Part shown: positions 19,466 to 27,749 of the stretch, piece after piece | Layout: every line of letters begins with the position of its first letter | Numbering within the stretch: position 1 is the first letter of the stretch | Origin: Gracilimonas amylolytica | GTDB lineage: Bacteria; Bacteroidota; Rhodothermia; Balneolales; Balneolaceae | DNA length: 64,000 nucleotides | Direction of reading: 5' to 3' | Assembly (NCBI RefSeq): GCF_002911695.1 | Contig: NZ_PQBS01000040.1 | Span: 1-64,000, forward strand | Translations under genes and position numbers: made by a program | The notes under the pieces: model-generated | Databases searched by the model: none | What the model saw: the letters and a program-made list of their open reading frames with translations, nothing else | Told to the model about the DNA's origin: nothing

Positions 19466-19838
19466 TTTATGATGTGTTTACATTTACTTTTATATGCAAG
19501 CTAAAGGTACAAATCTTTTAGCGCATTGTCTTTAACTAGTCCCTATTTACAACATCAATTTACGTGATGTCATTCAGCCACACTATTACTTGCCCCTTCA
19601 ATCATCTATGATTTCATGAAATAAGTGTTATACCTTTATCCGGTTTGCGTCGATCAAAGCTCATGCCCTTTGACCTATCCCCTTTAGTATGAAAACTCAC
19701 CTCCCTCTTTAACCTCCTCGCTGATGGTCACAAGTACTAAAACCAATAATTCATTATACTTATTGAAATTATATTTGTAACAAATATCGGCGGGCTTACT
19801 CTTTACTATGTCGGGCAGTAAAACAGAGAGATTTTATT
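19466..19838. other. 373-bp divergent intergenic region (acnA / lipoprotein)
   Basis: No open reading frame of note. It must hold the acnA promoter on one side and that of the lipoprotein-subtilase pair on the other. TATATTTG at 19770-19777 matches the Bacteroidota -7 pattern TAnnTTTG and lies about 60 bp before the lipoprotein start, but I find no convincing -33 TTG at the right distance, so this is only a candidate. AT-rich toward the right. Confidence 0.4.
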
Positions 19839-20492
19839 ATGAAATTAACCATACAACAAGGGATTTTTTTTCTATTTGCTTTTCTTTTGAGCGGGTGTGG
19901 TTTGTTTGAGAATGAGCATGAACCGGAAGATTTTGGGTTTGAAGAGGGGTATTTCATCTATAATTCAAATGGGGATAAAATACCGTGGACACGTAACCGC
20001 AATTACGTGTCGATTGAGTTTTACGAGGAAGTTGAAGAAGAAAAATTGCAAGATATCTTTCAAGAATATGATTTAAGATATGAGGGTCAGGTATTCCCCG
20101 TAAAGCATATTTACGCACGGGTTATCAATAAACCAGCCGAAAAATACTATACAACGTATGGAGATAGCACTCAACCTGTTTTGGGCAACAGGCCGGAGGT
20201 GAGATATACACTTCCGGTTTTTATGAATGAATTTTGGGAGCCTATTATGATTACCAATATGATTACCATCCGATTTGATAGCCTCAATGCTGAGCAAGAG
20301 TTACACATTATAGACAGCCTTATTGCTACTGATAATTTAACCCGAATCGAAGATGGCCCCGGAACCCCAACCAGATACAGAGTTTTGGTTAATAAAAACT
20401 CTCCTGAAGATCCTCTTGCGCTTATAAATAGGTACTATTTGATTGATAATATTAGGTATGCTTCTTTGAATTTTGCTTTTAGAATCAACTGA
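19839..20492 (+). CDS. Lipoprotein homologous to the pro-region of the adjacent subtilase
   Basis: 217 residues with a lipoprotein signal (lipobox LSGC, Cys20) followed by an acidic linker. No named family is recognised, but residues about 36-217 align along their whole length with the segment before the catalytic domain of the neighbouring protease. Shared marks are G-D/E-K-I/V near the start, PVF-x-NE then N nine residues on, NL-x-RIE, RVL exactly ten residues later, NR-x-Y, and finally Y-x7-AS-x-N-F/W-x-F-x-I. I infer a membrane-anchored stand-alone pro-domain that could inhibit, chaperone or tether the protease. The gene is AT-rich (20 G+C in the 60 bases from 20041). The protease ATG follows 27 bp after its stop. 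Confidence 0.82.
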   Translation: MKLTIQQGIFFLFAFLLSGCGLFENEHEPEDFGFEEGYFIYNSNGDKIPWTRNRNYVSIEFYEEVEEEKLQDIFQEYDLRYEGQVFPVKHIYARVINKPAEKYYTTYGDSTQPVLGNRPEVRYTLPVFMNEFWEPIMITNMITIRFDSLNAEQELHIIDSLIATDNLTRIEDGPGTPTRYRVLVNKNSPEDPLALINRYYLIDNIRYASLNFAFRIN

Positions 20493-20506
20493 TCAATTAT
20501 TTAACC

Positions 20507-20514
20507 AAAGGTGG
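20507..20514 (+). promoter_or_regulatory. Ribosome-binding site deciding the subtilase start
   Basis: AAAGGTGG lies five bases before the ATG at 20520. It contains the alternative in-frame GTG at 20511, which therefore is unlikely to be used. Confidence 0.6.
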
Positions 20515-20519
20515 TTATT

Positions 20520-23500
20520 ATGTGCAAATTACAAAAGTCTTTTCCCCTGATTCTCTTTTCATTTTTATTTATTTACGGGAGCATAGCCTATGCTCAGCAG
20601 CCGGAATATTACCGGTATGTACATGGAGAAAAAGTGGCCATGCAAGCCATCGAGAATGAATATATGGTTACATACGAAGATGAACCGGGCCGTCCGGCAG
20701 AATTGACAGTACAGGCTACATATGCTGATCGGAAAAGCCGGTTTACAATGAAAGAAAAACAACATGAACGTTATACCTTACGTTCTCAAAATTTTATCGA
20801 AGCCATAAAGCAAGAGTACCCGTTTGCTCATATCAGCCCGGTGTTTTTAAATGAGGATAACCGGGAGCAATTTGCTAGTAATGAAATTATGGTAGTCTGG
20901 CCTAAAAACATGATACATCAGGAAATTAAAAAATTTGAACAAGAGTTTAATCTTGAACGTATTGAAAACAAAAATACCCGCTGGCTTGGTGATCGTGTAT
21001 TATACCAGCTGCTTCCTCCTTTTGAGTTTACCAGTATAGAAACAGCCAATCGTCTATATGAACTTGGGGTAGTTGAACGAGCAAGCGTGAATTGGGTATT
21101 TGATATTGAATTCCATACTGTCTCAACCAATGATGAACATTTTGGCGATCAATGGAATATTGGAAAAACTTCTCTTAACAAAACATGGGAAATTGTAACC
21201 GGATCTACAGATGTGGTAATAGCTGTAGCTGATGAAGGAGTCGATTTAACGCATGATGATCTGACACCCAATTTGTTTTTAGATCCAGTGGGGAATGTTA
21301 TCGGGATAAACACAACAGATACCGGTGCTCAAAATGATCCCACCCCAAATGGAGATGATGCGCATGGTACAGCTTCTTCAGGAATAATAGCCGGAGTTGC
21401 CAATAATACGGATGGAATTGCAGGTGCATGCTGGAATTGTAGGATCATGCCAATACAAATAGCAAGAAATAATCCTCAGGATCCGAATTGGACATATAGT
21501 GATTGGATTATAGATGGAATTAACTTTGCCTGGACTAATGGAGCAGATATTATTTCGAATAGCTGGGGCGGTACAGGTCATGACCAAGATGTTGAAGATG
21601 AATTCAATGATGCTGCAAATAGTGGGGCAATTATTGTTGCATCTTCAGGGAACTATTATCCTAGAAACCCCGGCCAAACCCAAATCAGATATCCGGCAGC
21701 TTTTAATTCTGTAATAGCAGTAGGAGCTACTCGTGAAAATGATGAGCGGAAAGAATTGAATGATGGTTCCGGAGAAGATTGGGGAAGTGCTTTTGGTTCG
21801 GAATTAGATATTGTAGCACCGGGTATCCACATTCCTACTACGGATATAAGCGGTGGAGCCGGATATCAGAACGGAGATTATGAACTTAATTTCAATGGAA
21901 CATCCTCTGCTGCACCTCTGGTTTCTGGAATCATTTCCCTTATGCTCTCCGTCAACCCAAACCTTACACCTGCCCAAATTCAAACCATACTTCAAAACAC
22001 CGCAGATCAAGTCTCTGGTATGGGCGGTCAAGGATTTACCAACGAATATGGCCACGGCCGCCTCAACGCCTACAAAGCCGTAAAAGAAGCGATGCCCAAT
22101 CAGTATTCCGGTCAAAGTTTCACTTCGTCCACAACCCTGCCAGATTTGAGTAGAATAAAAGATTTTACCAGTGTATCCTCAGGGATAACCCTAACAATAT
22201 CTTCAGGAGATGTGACCATTATAGATGGAAATATGAGTGGCTCGAACAGCACCATAGCTGTCAATGGCCGGCTCATCATCGAAGAGGCCGCCGACCTGAA
22301 TAATATTCACCTCGATGTGGGTTCCGGCGGGGAACTCACTATCCGCGAAGGTGCATCACTATCTTTTGACAGCGGACAGGGAATTGTGGGCAACGGGATA
22401 GTAACCATTGAAGGCACCAACGCCAACAGAATTTCCCTGCAGGCCTCCGGTAGTTCTAATTGGGATGGTGTGGAAGTTAATGAAGACAATTCCTCAATAA
22501 AATATGTGGATATTCAAGACGCTGTCAATGGCATTACCTCCTATAATGTATCGGGACTGGAAGTACAAAATGTAGAAGTATTTAACAGCACCTGGGATGG
22601 GTTCCGGTTCATTAATACGTCTACCTCGTCCCCTGTAGGTGGGTTTGGGTATTTCCGGGCAGATGGGAATGGAACCTATGGAGTGTATTACGATGGGGGT
22701 TTGAATGACGAGCTTAGAAATAGTATAATGGTCGATAATCCTGCCGCAGGTTTATATATCACCGGAGGGGCTTCCCTGGAAGGAGTAATTAATTCCCGTA
22801 TTTATAATGGAGGCACCAACGGCCTGCGTGCCGATAATACTTCCTTTCTGGAAATAACTTCCTCCAGCATTCATGATAATGCCTACCGGGACGCCTTCGC
22901 CTATAACAATTCTACCATAAACGCCACCAGCAACTGGTGGGGGTCCTCATTCCCTTCTTCCAGCCAGTTTGAAGAAGTTTCGGGTGGATCTATTGATTAT
23001 TCTAATCACCTTTTCTTTGACCCGCTGCCAAGCAGCTTTCAGAAGCAAGCTAATTCCACCGATAATGCGCCGAAAGCAAAAACTAGTGAGCATTCTGTTA
23101 CTACTATCAGCAGTGTGGCTAATCTGCGAAAAGCTCTGAGTGGATTTAAAGGTGAAGAAGCGCTTACGGAGTTAAACCGGATATCAGGGCAGGAACTCAG
23201 CCCTGCATTAAATCAATGGGCAAAAATTATTCAGGTAGAACTCCATCAGCGACTGGATAATCACCAACTGGCCATTGAAACCGGTAATGCTCTTCTGGCA
23301 TCGCAAGTAACATCGCAGAAAATTCGCACGACCATGGGGCGGCGTCTGTTCTACAGCTACCTGTTAGGCACCAAAGATGTTCAGGCTGCTGAAACTATGC
23401 TGTTAAACCTGGAACATTGGGAAGAAGACGAAATAGAATTGAAACAATTGGCCTGGTTGCTGGAACGCCATAAGGAAGATGCCCCATCCGGAGGTGGCAA

Positions 23501-23789
23501 AGAGCTTACACAAAGTATTGCCCAAGAAACCGATATCCAGCTCAGTAACTACCCTAACCCGTTTAACCCCTCCACGGTAATCAAATACGAACTGACCCAA
23601 AATACCACGGTCAGATTACAGGTATTTGACATGTTAGGCCGGGAAGTGGTGACCTTAGTGGATGAGCAGCAGTCAGCCGGAGAATACTCCGCTACTTTTG
23701 ACGCAAGTATGCTTTCATCGGGTAATTATATTTACCGCTTGCAAGTTGGTTCTCAAGTTGTCACCAAGCAAATGACGCTTATAAAGTAG
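20520..23789 (+). CDS. Secreted S8 subtilisin-like protease with T9SS sorting domain
   Basis: 1089 residues from the ATG at 20520, preferred over a GTG at 20511 because AAAGGTGG at 20507-20514 makes a suitable ribosome-binding site. Order: Sec signal peptide (cleaved near AYAQ), pro-region to about 200, S8 catalytic domain 205-530 with Asp238 (AVADEGVD), His282 (AHGTASSG), oxyanion Asn378 (SSGN) and Ser462 (NGTSSAAP), then a beta-helix-like repeat region about 550-830, a helical TPR-like segment, and a C-terminal type A sorting module starting at NYPNPFNPST and ending VVTKQMTLIK. It should be exported by Sec, then T9SS, and attached to the surface or released. Its pro-region resembles the lipoprotein encoded upstream. 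Confidence 0.95.
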   Translation: MCKLQKSFPLILFSFLFIYGSIAYAQQPEYYRYVHGEKVAMQAIENEYMVTYEDEPGRPAELTVQATYADRKSRFTMKEKQHERYTLRSQNFIEAIKQEYPFAHISPVFLNEDNREQFASNEIMVVWPKNMIHQEIKKFEQEFNLERIENKNTRWLGDRVLYQLLPPFEFTSIETANRLYELGVVERASVNWVFDIEFHTVSTNDEHFGDQWNIGKTSLNKTWEIVTGSTDVVIAVADEGVDLTHDDLTPNLFLDPVGNVIGINTTDTGAQNDPTPNGDDAHGTASSGIIAGVANNTDGIAGACWNCRIMPIQIARNNPQDPNWTYSDWIIDGINFAWTNGADIISNSWGGTGHDQDVEDEFNDAANSGAIIVASSGNYYPRNPGQTQIRYPAAFNSVIAVGATRENDERKELNDGSGEDWGSAFGSELDIVAPGIHIPTTDISGGAGYQNGDYELNFNGTSSAAPLVSGIISLMLSVNPNLTPAQIQTILQNTADQVSGMGGQGFTNEYGHGRLNAYKAVKEAMPNQYSGQSFTSSTTLPDLSRIKDFTSVSSGITLTISSGDVTIIDGNMSGSNSTIAVNGRLIIEEAADLNNIHLDVGSGGELTIREGASLSFDSGQGIVGNGIVTIEGTNANRISLQASGSSNWDGVEVNEDNSSIKYVDIQDAVNGITSYNVSGLEVQNVEVFNSTWDGFRFINTSTSSPVGGFGYFRADGNGTYGVYYDGGLNDELRNSIMVDNPAAGLYITGGASLEGVINSRIYNGGTNGLRADNTSFLEITSSSIHDNAYRDAFAYNNSTINATSNWWGSSFPSSSQFEEVSGGSIDYSNHLFFDPLPSSFQKQANSTDNAPKAKTSEHSVTTISSVANLRKALSGFKGEEALTELNRISGQELSPALNQWAKIIQVELHQRLDNHQLAIETGNALLASQVTSQKIRTTMGRRLFYSYLLGTKDVQAAETMLLNLEHWEEDEIELKQLAWLLERHKEDAPSGGGKELTQSIAQETDIQLSNYPNPFNPSTVIKYELTQNTTVRLQVFDMLGREVVTLVDEQQSAGEYSATFDASMLSSGNYIYRLQVGSQVVTKQMTLIK

Positions 23790-23809
23790 ACAGTTCATCT
23801 TTTCAATTC

Positions 23810-23850
23810 AAAGCCATCCTATGCTCTAAGTGTATGATGGCTTTTATTTT
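23810..23850 (+). terminator. Rho-independent terminator of the subtilase gene
   Basis: Stem AAAGCCATC (23810-23818) pairs perfectly with GATGGCTTT (23836-23844) around a 17-nt loop, followed by TATTTTTAT. It is 20 bp after the protease stop and separates it from the ribosomal protein genes. Confidence 0.75.
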
Positions 23851-23970
23851 TATACCTTCTATACATGTCATTAGAAGAACGGAACTTTATACACATCTGC
23901 TATTGAAATCATCAAGAATTACTTCTATCTTGTTCGACTTTCCAATAAGACAAAATAAACGAGTTGAATC

Positions 23971-24414
23971 GTGGACACATTAAGTTTTAAGACATACTCA
24001 GCAAAACCCAAAGACATTGAGAAAAAATGGGTTCTTTTTGATGCTGAAGATCAGCCCTTAGGGAGACTGAGTAGCGAGATCGCAAAAATTTTGAGAGGTA
24101 AGAACAAACCAACCTTCACTCCGCATATGGATACCGGCGACAATGTGATCGTCATTAACGCGGATAAAGTGAAACTGACCGGCAAGAAAATGACGGATAA
24201 AACCTATTTCCGTCACACTTTTTACCCAGGCGGAGAGCGTTACACAACAGCTGCTGAGATGCTTGAGAAGGATCCTACTTCTTTGGTGACCACAGCTGTT
24301 AAAGGAATGCTTCCTAAAACAAAATTAGGAAACAAGATCGCTACCAACCTGAGAGTTTATGCAGGTCCGGTACATCCGCATACTGCACAAGAACCAGAAA
24401 TCATCGAGCTTTAA
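23971..24414 (+). CDS. rplM: 50S ribosomal protein L13
   Basis: 147 residues, standard length for bacterial L13. Conserved blocks: KKWVLFDAEDQPLGRLSSEIAKILRGK, DTGDNVIVINADKVKLTGKK, TYFRHTFYPGG and the C-terminal VYAGPVHPHTAQ. It begins with GTG; no better start is upstream. It forms the usual rplM-rpsI pair with rpsI 19 bp downstream. Confidence 0.99.
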   Translation: MDTLSFKTYSAKPKDIEKKWVLFDAEDQPLGRLSSEIAKILRGKNKPTFTPHMDTGDNVIVINADKVKLTGKKMTDKTYFRHTFYPGGERYTTAAEMLEKDPTSLVTTAVKGMLPKTKLGNKIATNLRVYAGPVHPHTAQEPEIIEL

Positions 24415-24433
24415 TCCATCCAGAATTAATTAA

Positions 24434-24820
24434 ATGGCACAAGCGAATTACATAGGACGACGCAAGACAGCAACTGCCCGCTTATACATACAGCCGGGCA
24501 AAGGCGAGATCTTGGTCAACCACAAACCAATTGAAGAATATTTTCCAGTAAAAGCACGACGCAATATTGCATTGCACCCGATCACTGTTACTGAAACAGA
24601 AGGGCAATATGATATTAAGATCACTGTTCGTGGCGGCGGAAGCACCGGTCAGGCCGGCGCTATCTCTCACGCTCTTGCTCGTGCGCTTGATGGAGAGAAC
24701 GAAGAATTACACAGTATCCTTAAAGGACACGGACTCCTTACTCGTGATGACAGAATGGTAGAGCGTAAGAAATACGGTCAGCCTAAAGCGCGTAAGAAGT
24801 TCCAGTTCTCTAAGAGATAA
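24434..24820 (+). CDS. rpsI: 30S ribosomal protein S9
   Basis: 128 residues with typical S9 features: YIGRRKTATARLYIQPGKG at the N-terminus, VRGGGSTGQAGAISHALARAL in the middle and the basic tail ending KKFQFSKR, whose last Arg reaches the P-site tRNA in known ribosomes. Cotranscribed with rplM. Confidence 0.99.
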   Translation: MAQANYIGRRKTATARLYIQPGKGEILVNHKPIEEYFPVKARRNIALHPITVTETEGQYDIKITVRGGGSTGQAGAISHALARALDGENEELHSILKGHGLLTRDDRMVERKKYGQPKARKKFQFSKR

Positions 24821-24842
24821 AATTCGTTATTCGTTATTTGTT

Positions 24843-24884
24843 AATGGTTATTCGAAAAAGAGAACTTTCTCTCGAATAACCATT
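24843..24884 (+). terminator. Long hairpin between rpsI and rpsB (terminator or attenuator)
   Basis: A 13-base arm (24843-24855, AATGGTTATTCGA) is perfectly complementary to 24872-24884, with an inner GAGA/TCTC stem. The following bases TTCACTTTT are only partly T-rich, so strong intrinsic termination is not assured. It separates the rplM-rpsI and rpsB-tsf units. Confidence 0.5.
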
Positions 24885-24948
24885 TCACTTTTAACCAATA
24901 ACCACCTAATAATACAATCACGCATATGTGACGACCCGGCGTTTGGTG

Positions 24949-24989
24949 TCCTGAACATTGATTCAGGATTTACGTTCGGGAATGACCCG
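24949..24989 (+). promoter_or_regulatory. Structured 5' leader of rpsB (candidate autoregulatory element)
   Basis: Two consecutive hairpins precede rpsB: TCCTGAA/TTCAGGA (24949-24955 and 24962-24968, loop CATTGA) and CGGG/CCCG (24977-24980 and 24986-24989, loop AATGA). They lie 38-78 bp before the start codon. S2 represses its own operon through leader RNA in other bacteria; whether this is such an element is inference. Confidence 0.4.
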
Positions 24990-25026
24990 CATAGAGGATT
25001 AACCTAAACACACATACTTATATATC

Positions 25027-25914
25027 ATGCCAAAAGCTGCATCTATACAAGACCTGCTTAAGTCAGGCGCACACTTCGGTCACCTTACCCGCCGATGGAA
25101 TCCTAAAATGAAAGACTTCATCTTTATGGAGCGAAACGGGATTCACATCATTGACCTGAAAAAAACCAGAACTTACATGCAAGAAGCCCTCGATGAGGTT
25201 CAAAAGCTTGCACGTGCCGGTAAAACCATTCTTTTTGTTGGAACCAAGAAGCAATCGACAGAGATCATCAAAACTGAAGCTCTGAGATGTGGAATGCCAC
25301 ACATTACTCACCGCTGGATGGGTGGAATGTTGACTAACTTCAGTACCGTTCGCAAGAGTATTTCCCGTATGGAGGAGATCGAAAAGATGAAAACCGACGG
25401 TACCTTTGATGAGCTGACCAAGAAAGAGGGTCTGATGCTTCAAAGAGAGCAGGATAAACTGAATGATGCCCTGGGTGGTATCAAAAATATGGGTCGCCTG
25501 CCGGGTGCCATCTTTGTGGTAGATATCATTAAAGAACACCTTGCCGTGAATGAGGCCATTAAGCTTCATATCCCGATCATTGCTATGGTAGATACCAACA
25601 GTGACCCGGATGTACCTGATTACATCATTCCATGTAATGATGACTCTGCAAGAACTATTCAGCTTGTGACGACTCAGATCGCAGATGCCATTATTGAAGG
25701 TAATGCTGAGAGAGAAGCACAACAGGAAGAAGATGTTATGGAACAGGCAGCTGCTGACGCCAAAGGCGATAGCGATGACGAAGTGGATGTCAAAGATGCT
25801 GCCAAAGGAACCAAATTACGTTCTCGTCGCAAGCCAAAAGGCGACAAGAAGAAAGACAAAGCTGACAACGCAGATGCCAAGGCAGATGCAGACAGCAATG
25901 ACGAAGAAGAATAA
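25027..25914 (+). CDS. rpsB: 30S ribosomal protein S2 with long charged tail
   Basis: 295 residues. The first ~225 are canonical S2: SIQDLLKSGAHFGHLTRRWNPKMKDFIF, LFVGTKKQ, RWMGGMLTNFSTVRKSI, LPGAIFVVD and IPIIAMVDTNSDPD. The last ~65 residues form a low-complexity tail made almost only of Ala, Asp, Glu, Lys, Ser and Gly, with an RSRRKPKGDKKK basic stretch between acidic runs. First gene of the rpsB-tsf pair. Confidence 0.99.
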   Translation: MPKAASIQDLLKSGAHFGHLTRRWNPKMKDFIFMERNGIHIIDLKKTRTYMQEALDEVQKLARAGKTILFVGTKKQSTEIIKTEALRCGMPHITHRWMGGMLTNFSTVRKSISRMEEIEKMKTDGTFDELTKKEGLMLQREQDKLNDALGGIKNMGRLPGAIFVVDIIKEHLAVNEAIKLHIPIIAMVDTNSDPDVPDYIIPCNDDSARTIQLVTTQIADAIIEGNAEREAQQEEDVMEQAAADAKGDSDDEVDVKDAAKGTKLRSRRKPKGDKKKDKADNADAKADADSNDEEE

Positions 25915-25941
25915 TCTCAACTTTTAAATACTATTCAGAAA

Positions 25942-26775
25942 ATGAGTATTTCTGCTGCTGACGTAAAAAAACTTAGAGACATGACCGGGGCGGGCATGAT
26001 GGATTGTAAGAAAGCCCTCGCCGAAGCAGATGGTGATTTCGACCAGGCGGTTGAATATCTGCGCAAAAAAGGACAGCAAGTTTCCGAGAAAAGAGCTGAC
26101 CGTGAAGCCAATCAGGGATTGATCCTGAGCCGCATCAGCGACGACAAGAAAAAAGCTGCTCTAATCGAGATCAACTGTGAAACGGATTTCGTAGCCAGAA
26201 ACGAAGAGTTTCAGGAAGATGCTGAAACCTTCCTTAACGCTGCGTTTGATAACGACATCGACAACGCTGACGATCTGCTTAAAGTAGAAGTTGACGGCCT
26301 TACCATCGAAAAACATCTCGAAGAGATGGTTGGTAAGATCGGTGAGAAGATCGAGATCAATAATGTGGTATTAATGACTACTGACGGAACTCTGATCTCT
26401 TACATTCACCCTGGTAACCAATTAGGTGTACTGGCTGAATTTGACGGCGACCTTACTGACGATGAGATCGGAAAAGACGTGGCTATGCAGGTTGCGGCTA
26501 TGAAGCCTCTTTCTGTTACCCGCGATGGTGTTGACTCATCTCTGGTTGAAAAAGAGCTTGAGATCGCTAAAGATCAGTTATTGAACGAAGGAAAACCTGA
26601 ACACATCGCTGAGCAGGCTGCCAAAGGTAAACTGCGTCGTTTCTACGAAGAACGCGTACTGCTAGAGCAAAAATTCGTGAAGGATAACAGCGTTTCTGTG
26701 AAAGAATATCTGGAACAGAACGATGCGCCTCTCGTTAAAGCGTTCAGCCGACTTCAACTTGGCGAAAACGCTTAA
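25942..26775 (+). CDS. tsf: Elongation factor Ts
   Basis: Guanine-nucleotide exchange factor for EF-Tu. The 277 residues begin with the UBA-like N-terminus VKKLRDMTGAGMMDCKKALAEADGDFDQAVEYLRKKG, followed by the core ALIEINCETDFVARNEEF and late VSVKEYL. The gene follows rpsB by 27 bp and is followed by a terminator. Confidence 0.99.
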   Translation: MSISAADVKKLRDMTGAGMMDCKKALAEADGDFDQAVEYLRKKGQQVSEKRADREANQGLILSRISDDKKKAALIEINCETDFVARNEEFQEDAETFLNAAFDNDIDNADDLLKVEVDGLTIEKHLEEMVGKIGEKIEINNVVLMTTDGTLISYIHPGNQLGVLAEFDGDLTDDEIGKDVAMQVAAMKPLSVTRDGVDSSLVEKELEIAKDQLLNEGKPEHIAEQAAKGKLRRFYEERVLLEQKFVKDNSVSVKEYLEQNDAPLVKAFSRLQLGENA

Positions 26776-26792
26776 ATAATTTTTTTTACCTT

Positions 26793-26823
26793 AAGGCTGT
26801 CAGAAATGGCAGCCTTTTTTTTG
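26793..26823 (+). terminator. Rho-independent terminator between tsf and pyrH
   Basis: Stem AAGGCTGTC (26793-26801) pairs with GGCAGCCTT (26808-26816), one G-U pair, six-base loop, followed by an unbroken T run to 26822. It ends rpsB-tsf transcripts. The in-frame ATG at 26806 falls at the loop and so cannot be the pyrH start in a normal message. Confidence 0.88.
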
Positions 26824-26850
26824 TCTTATAATTTCAAATTCGAGAATAAC

Positions 26851-27570
26851 GTGGGAAATAAATACAACCGAGTACTTCTTAAACTCAGCGGTGAAGCTTT
26901 ATTAGGTGAACAGGGGCATGGTATTGATGCCGATATCCTGAGCACATACGCTAAAGAGATCCAATCCATTCAGGAAGCCGGAGTTCAGGTTTCTATCGTG
27001 ATTGGGGGTGGAAACATTTTTCGTGGAGTTAAAGGAGCTACCCAAGGTATGGATCGCGTTCAGGGTGATTATATGGGCATGCTTGCCACTATGATCAACA
27101 GTATGGCCCTGCAAGATGCCCTCGAACAGATCGGCGTTCAGACCCGCCTTATGAGTGCCATTCGAATGGAAGCGATCGCCGAACCCTACATTCGCCGACG
27201 AGCGGTTCGACACCTCGAAAAAGGCCGTGTGGTTATATTTGGAGCCGGAACCGGGAATCCTTATTTCACTACAGATACAGCCGGCTCCCTCCGTGCCATC
27301 GAGATCGAAGCCGATGTGATCCTGAAAGGCACCCGCGTTGATGGGATCTTTGATTCTGATCCTGAGAAAAACGGGGATGCTACTAAATTTGATCAAATTA
27401 CCGGTGATGAAGTTCTTAAACGACGCCTTTCTGTTATGGACCTGACGGCATTTACTTTATGCCGCGAAAATAAGACTCCTATCATCGTGTTCAATATGAA
27501 CAAAAACGGCAATCTTAAGAAGATCGTTGTTGACGGAGAAGATGTAGGTACTACCGTTAACTGGGATTAA
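26851..27570 (+). CDS. pyrH: UMP kinase
   Basis: Phosphorylates UMP to UDP; cytoplasmic hexamer of the amino-acid-kinase fold. I take the GTG at 26851 as start, giving 239 residues that begin [19 protein letters not shown], the normal family N-terminus; the upstream ATG at 26806 lies in a terminator hairpin. Family motifs: [35 protein letters not shown] and [13 protein letters not shown] promoter is needed between 26823 and 26851 or read-through from tsf must supply transcription. Confidence 0.96.
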   Translation: MGNKYNRVLLKLSGEALLGEQGHGIDADILSTYAKEIQSIQEAGVQVSIVIGGGNIFRGVKGATQGMDRVQGDYMGMLATMINSMALQDALEQIGVQTRLMSAIRMEAIAEPYIRRRAVRHLEKGRVVIFGAGTGNPYFTTDTAGSLRAIEIEADVILKGTRVDGIFDSDPEKNGDATKFDQITGDEVLKRRLSVMDLTAFTLCRENKTPIIVFNMNKNGNLKKIVVDGEDVGTTVNWD

Positions 27571-27604
27571 ACCTTAATTCGTTTTTTGACCTATTCTGAA
27601 ACTG

Positions 27605-27634
27605 CCTCTTTCTTTTTCTAACATTAGAAAGAGG
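27605..27634. terminator. Inverted repeat after pyrH
   Basis: CCTCTTTCT (27605-27613) pairs perfectly with AGAAAGAGG (27626-27634), loop of 12. No good T run follows on the plus strand, so it is at best a weak terminator 34 bp after pyrH. The remaining 115 bp before the next gene show nothing else clear. Confidence 0.45.
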
Positions 27635-27749
27635 AACTTTCACCTCTCGATGTTATTTAATGCTTTGCAGTTTGGTGTGCATTTGAGCCCCTGCTTAACA
27701 ACGTGGCCACTGCACTCCCCTGTCTCCCAAAATCTGTAAAGCAAAAATT

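Noticed and set aside
25063-25722. A 219-codon minus-strand frame
   Set aside because: Antisense to rpsB; no ribosome-binding site and the peptide resembles nothing.
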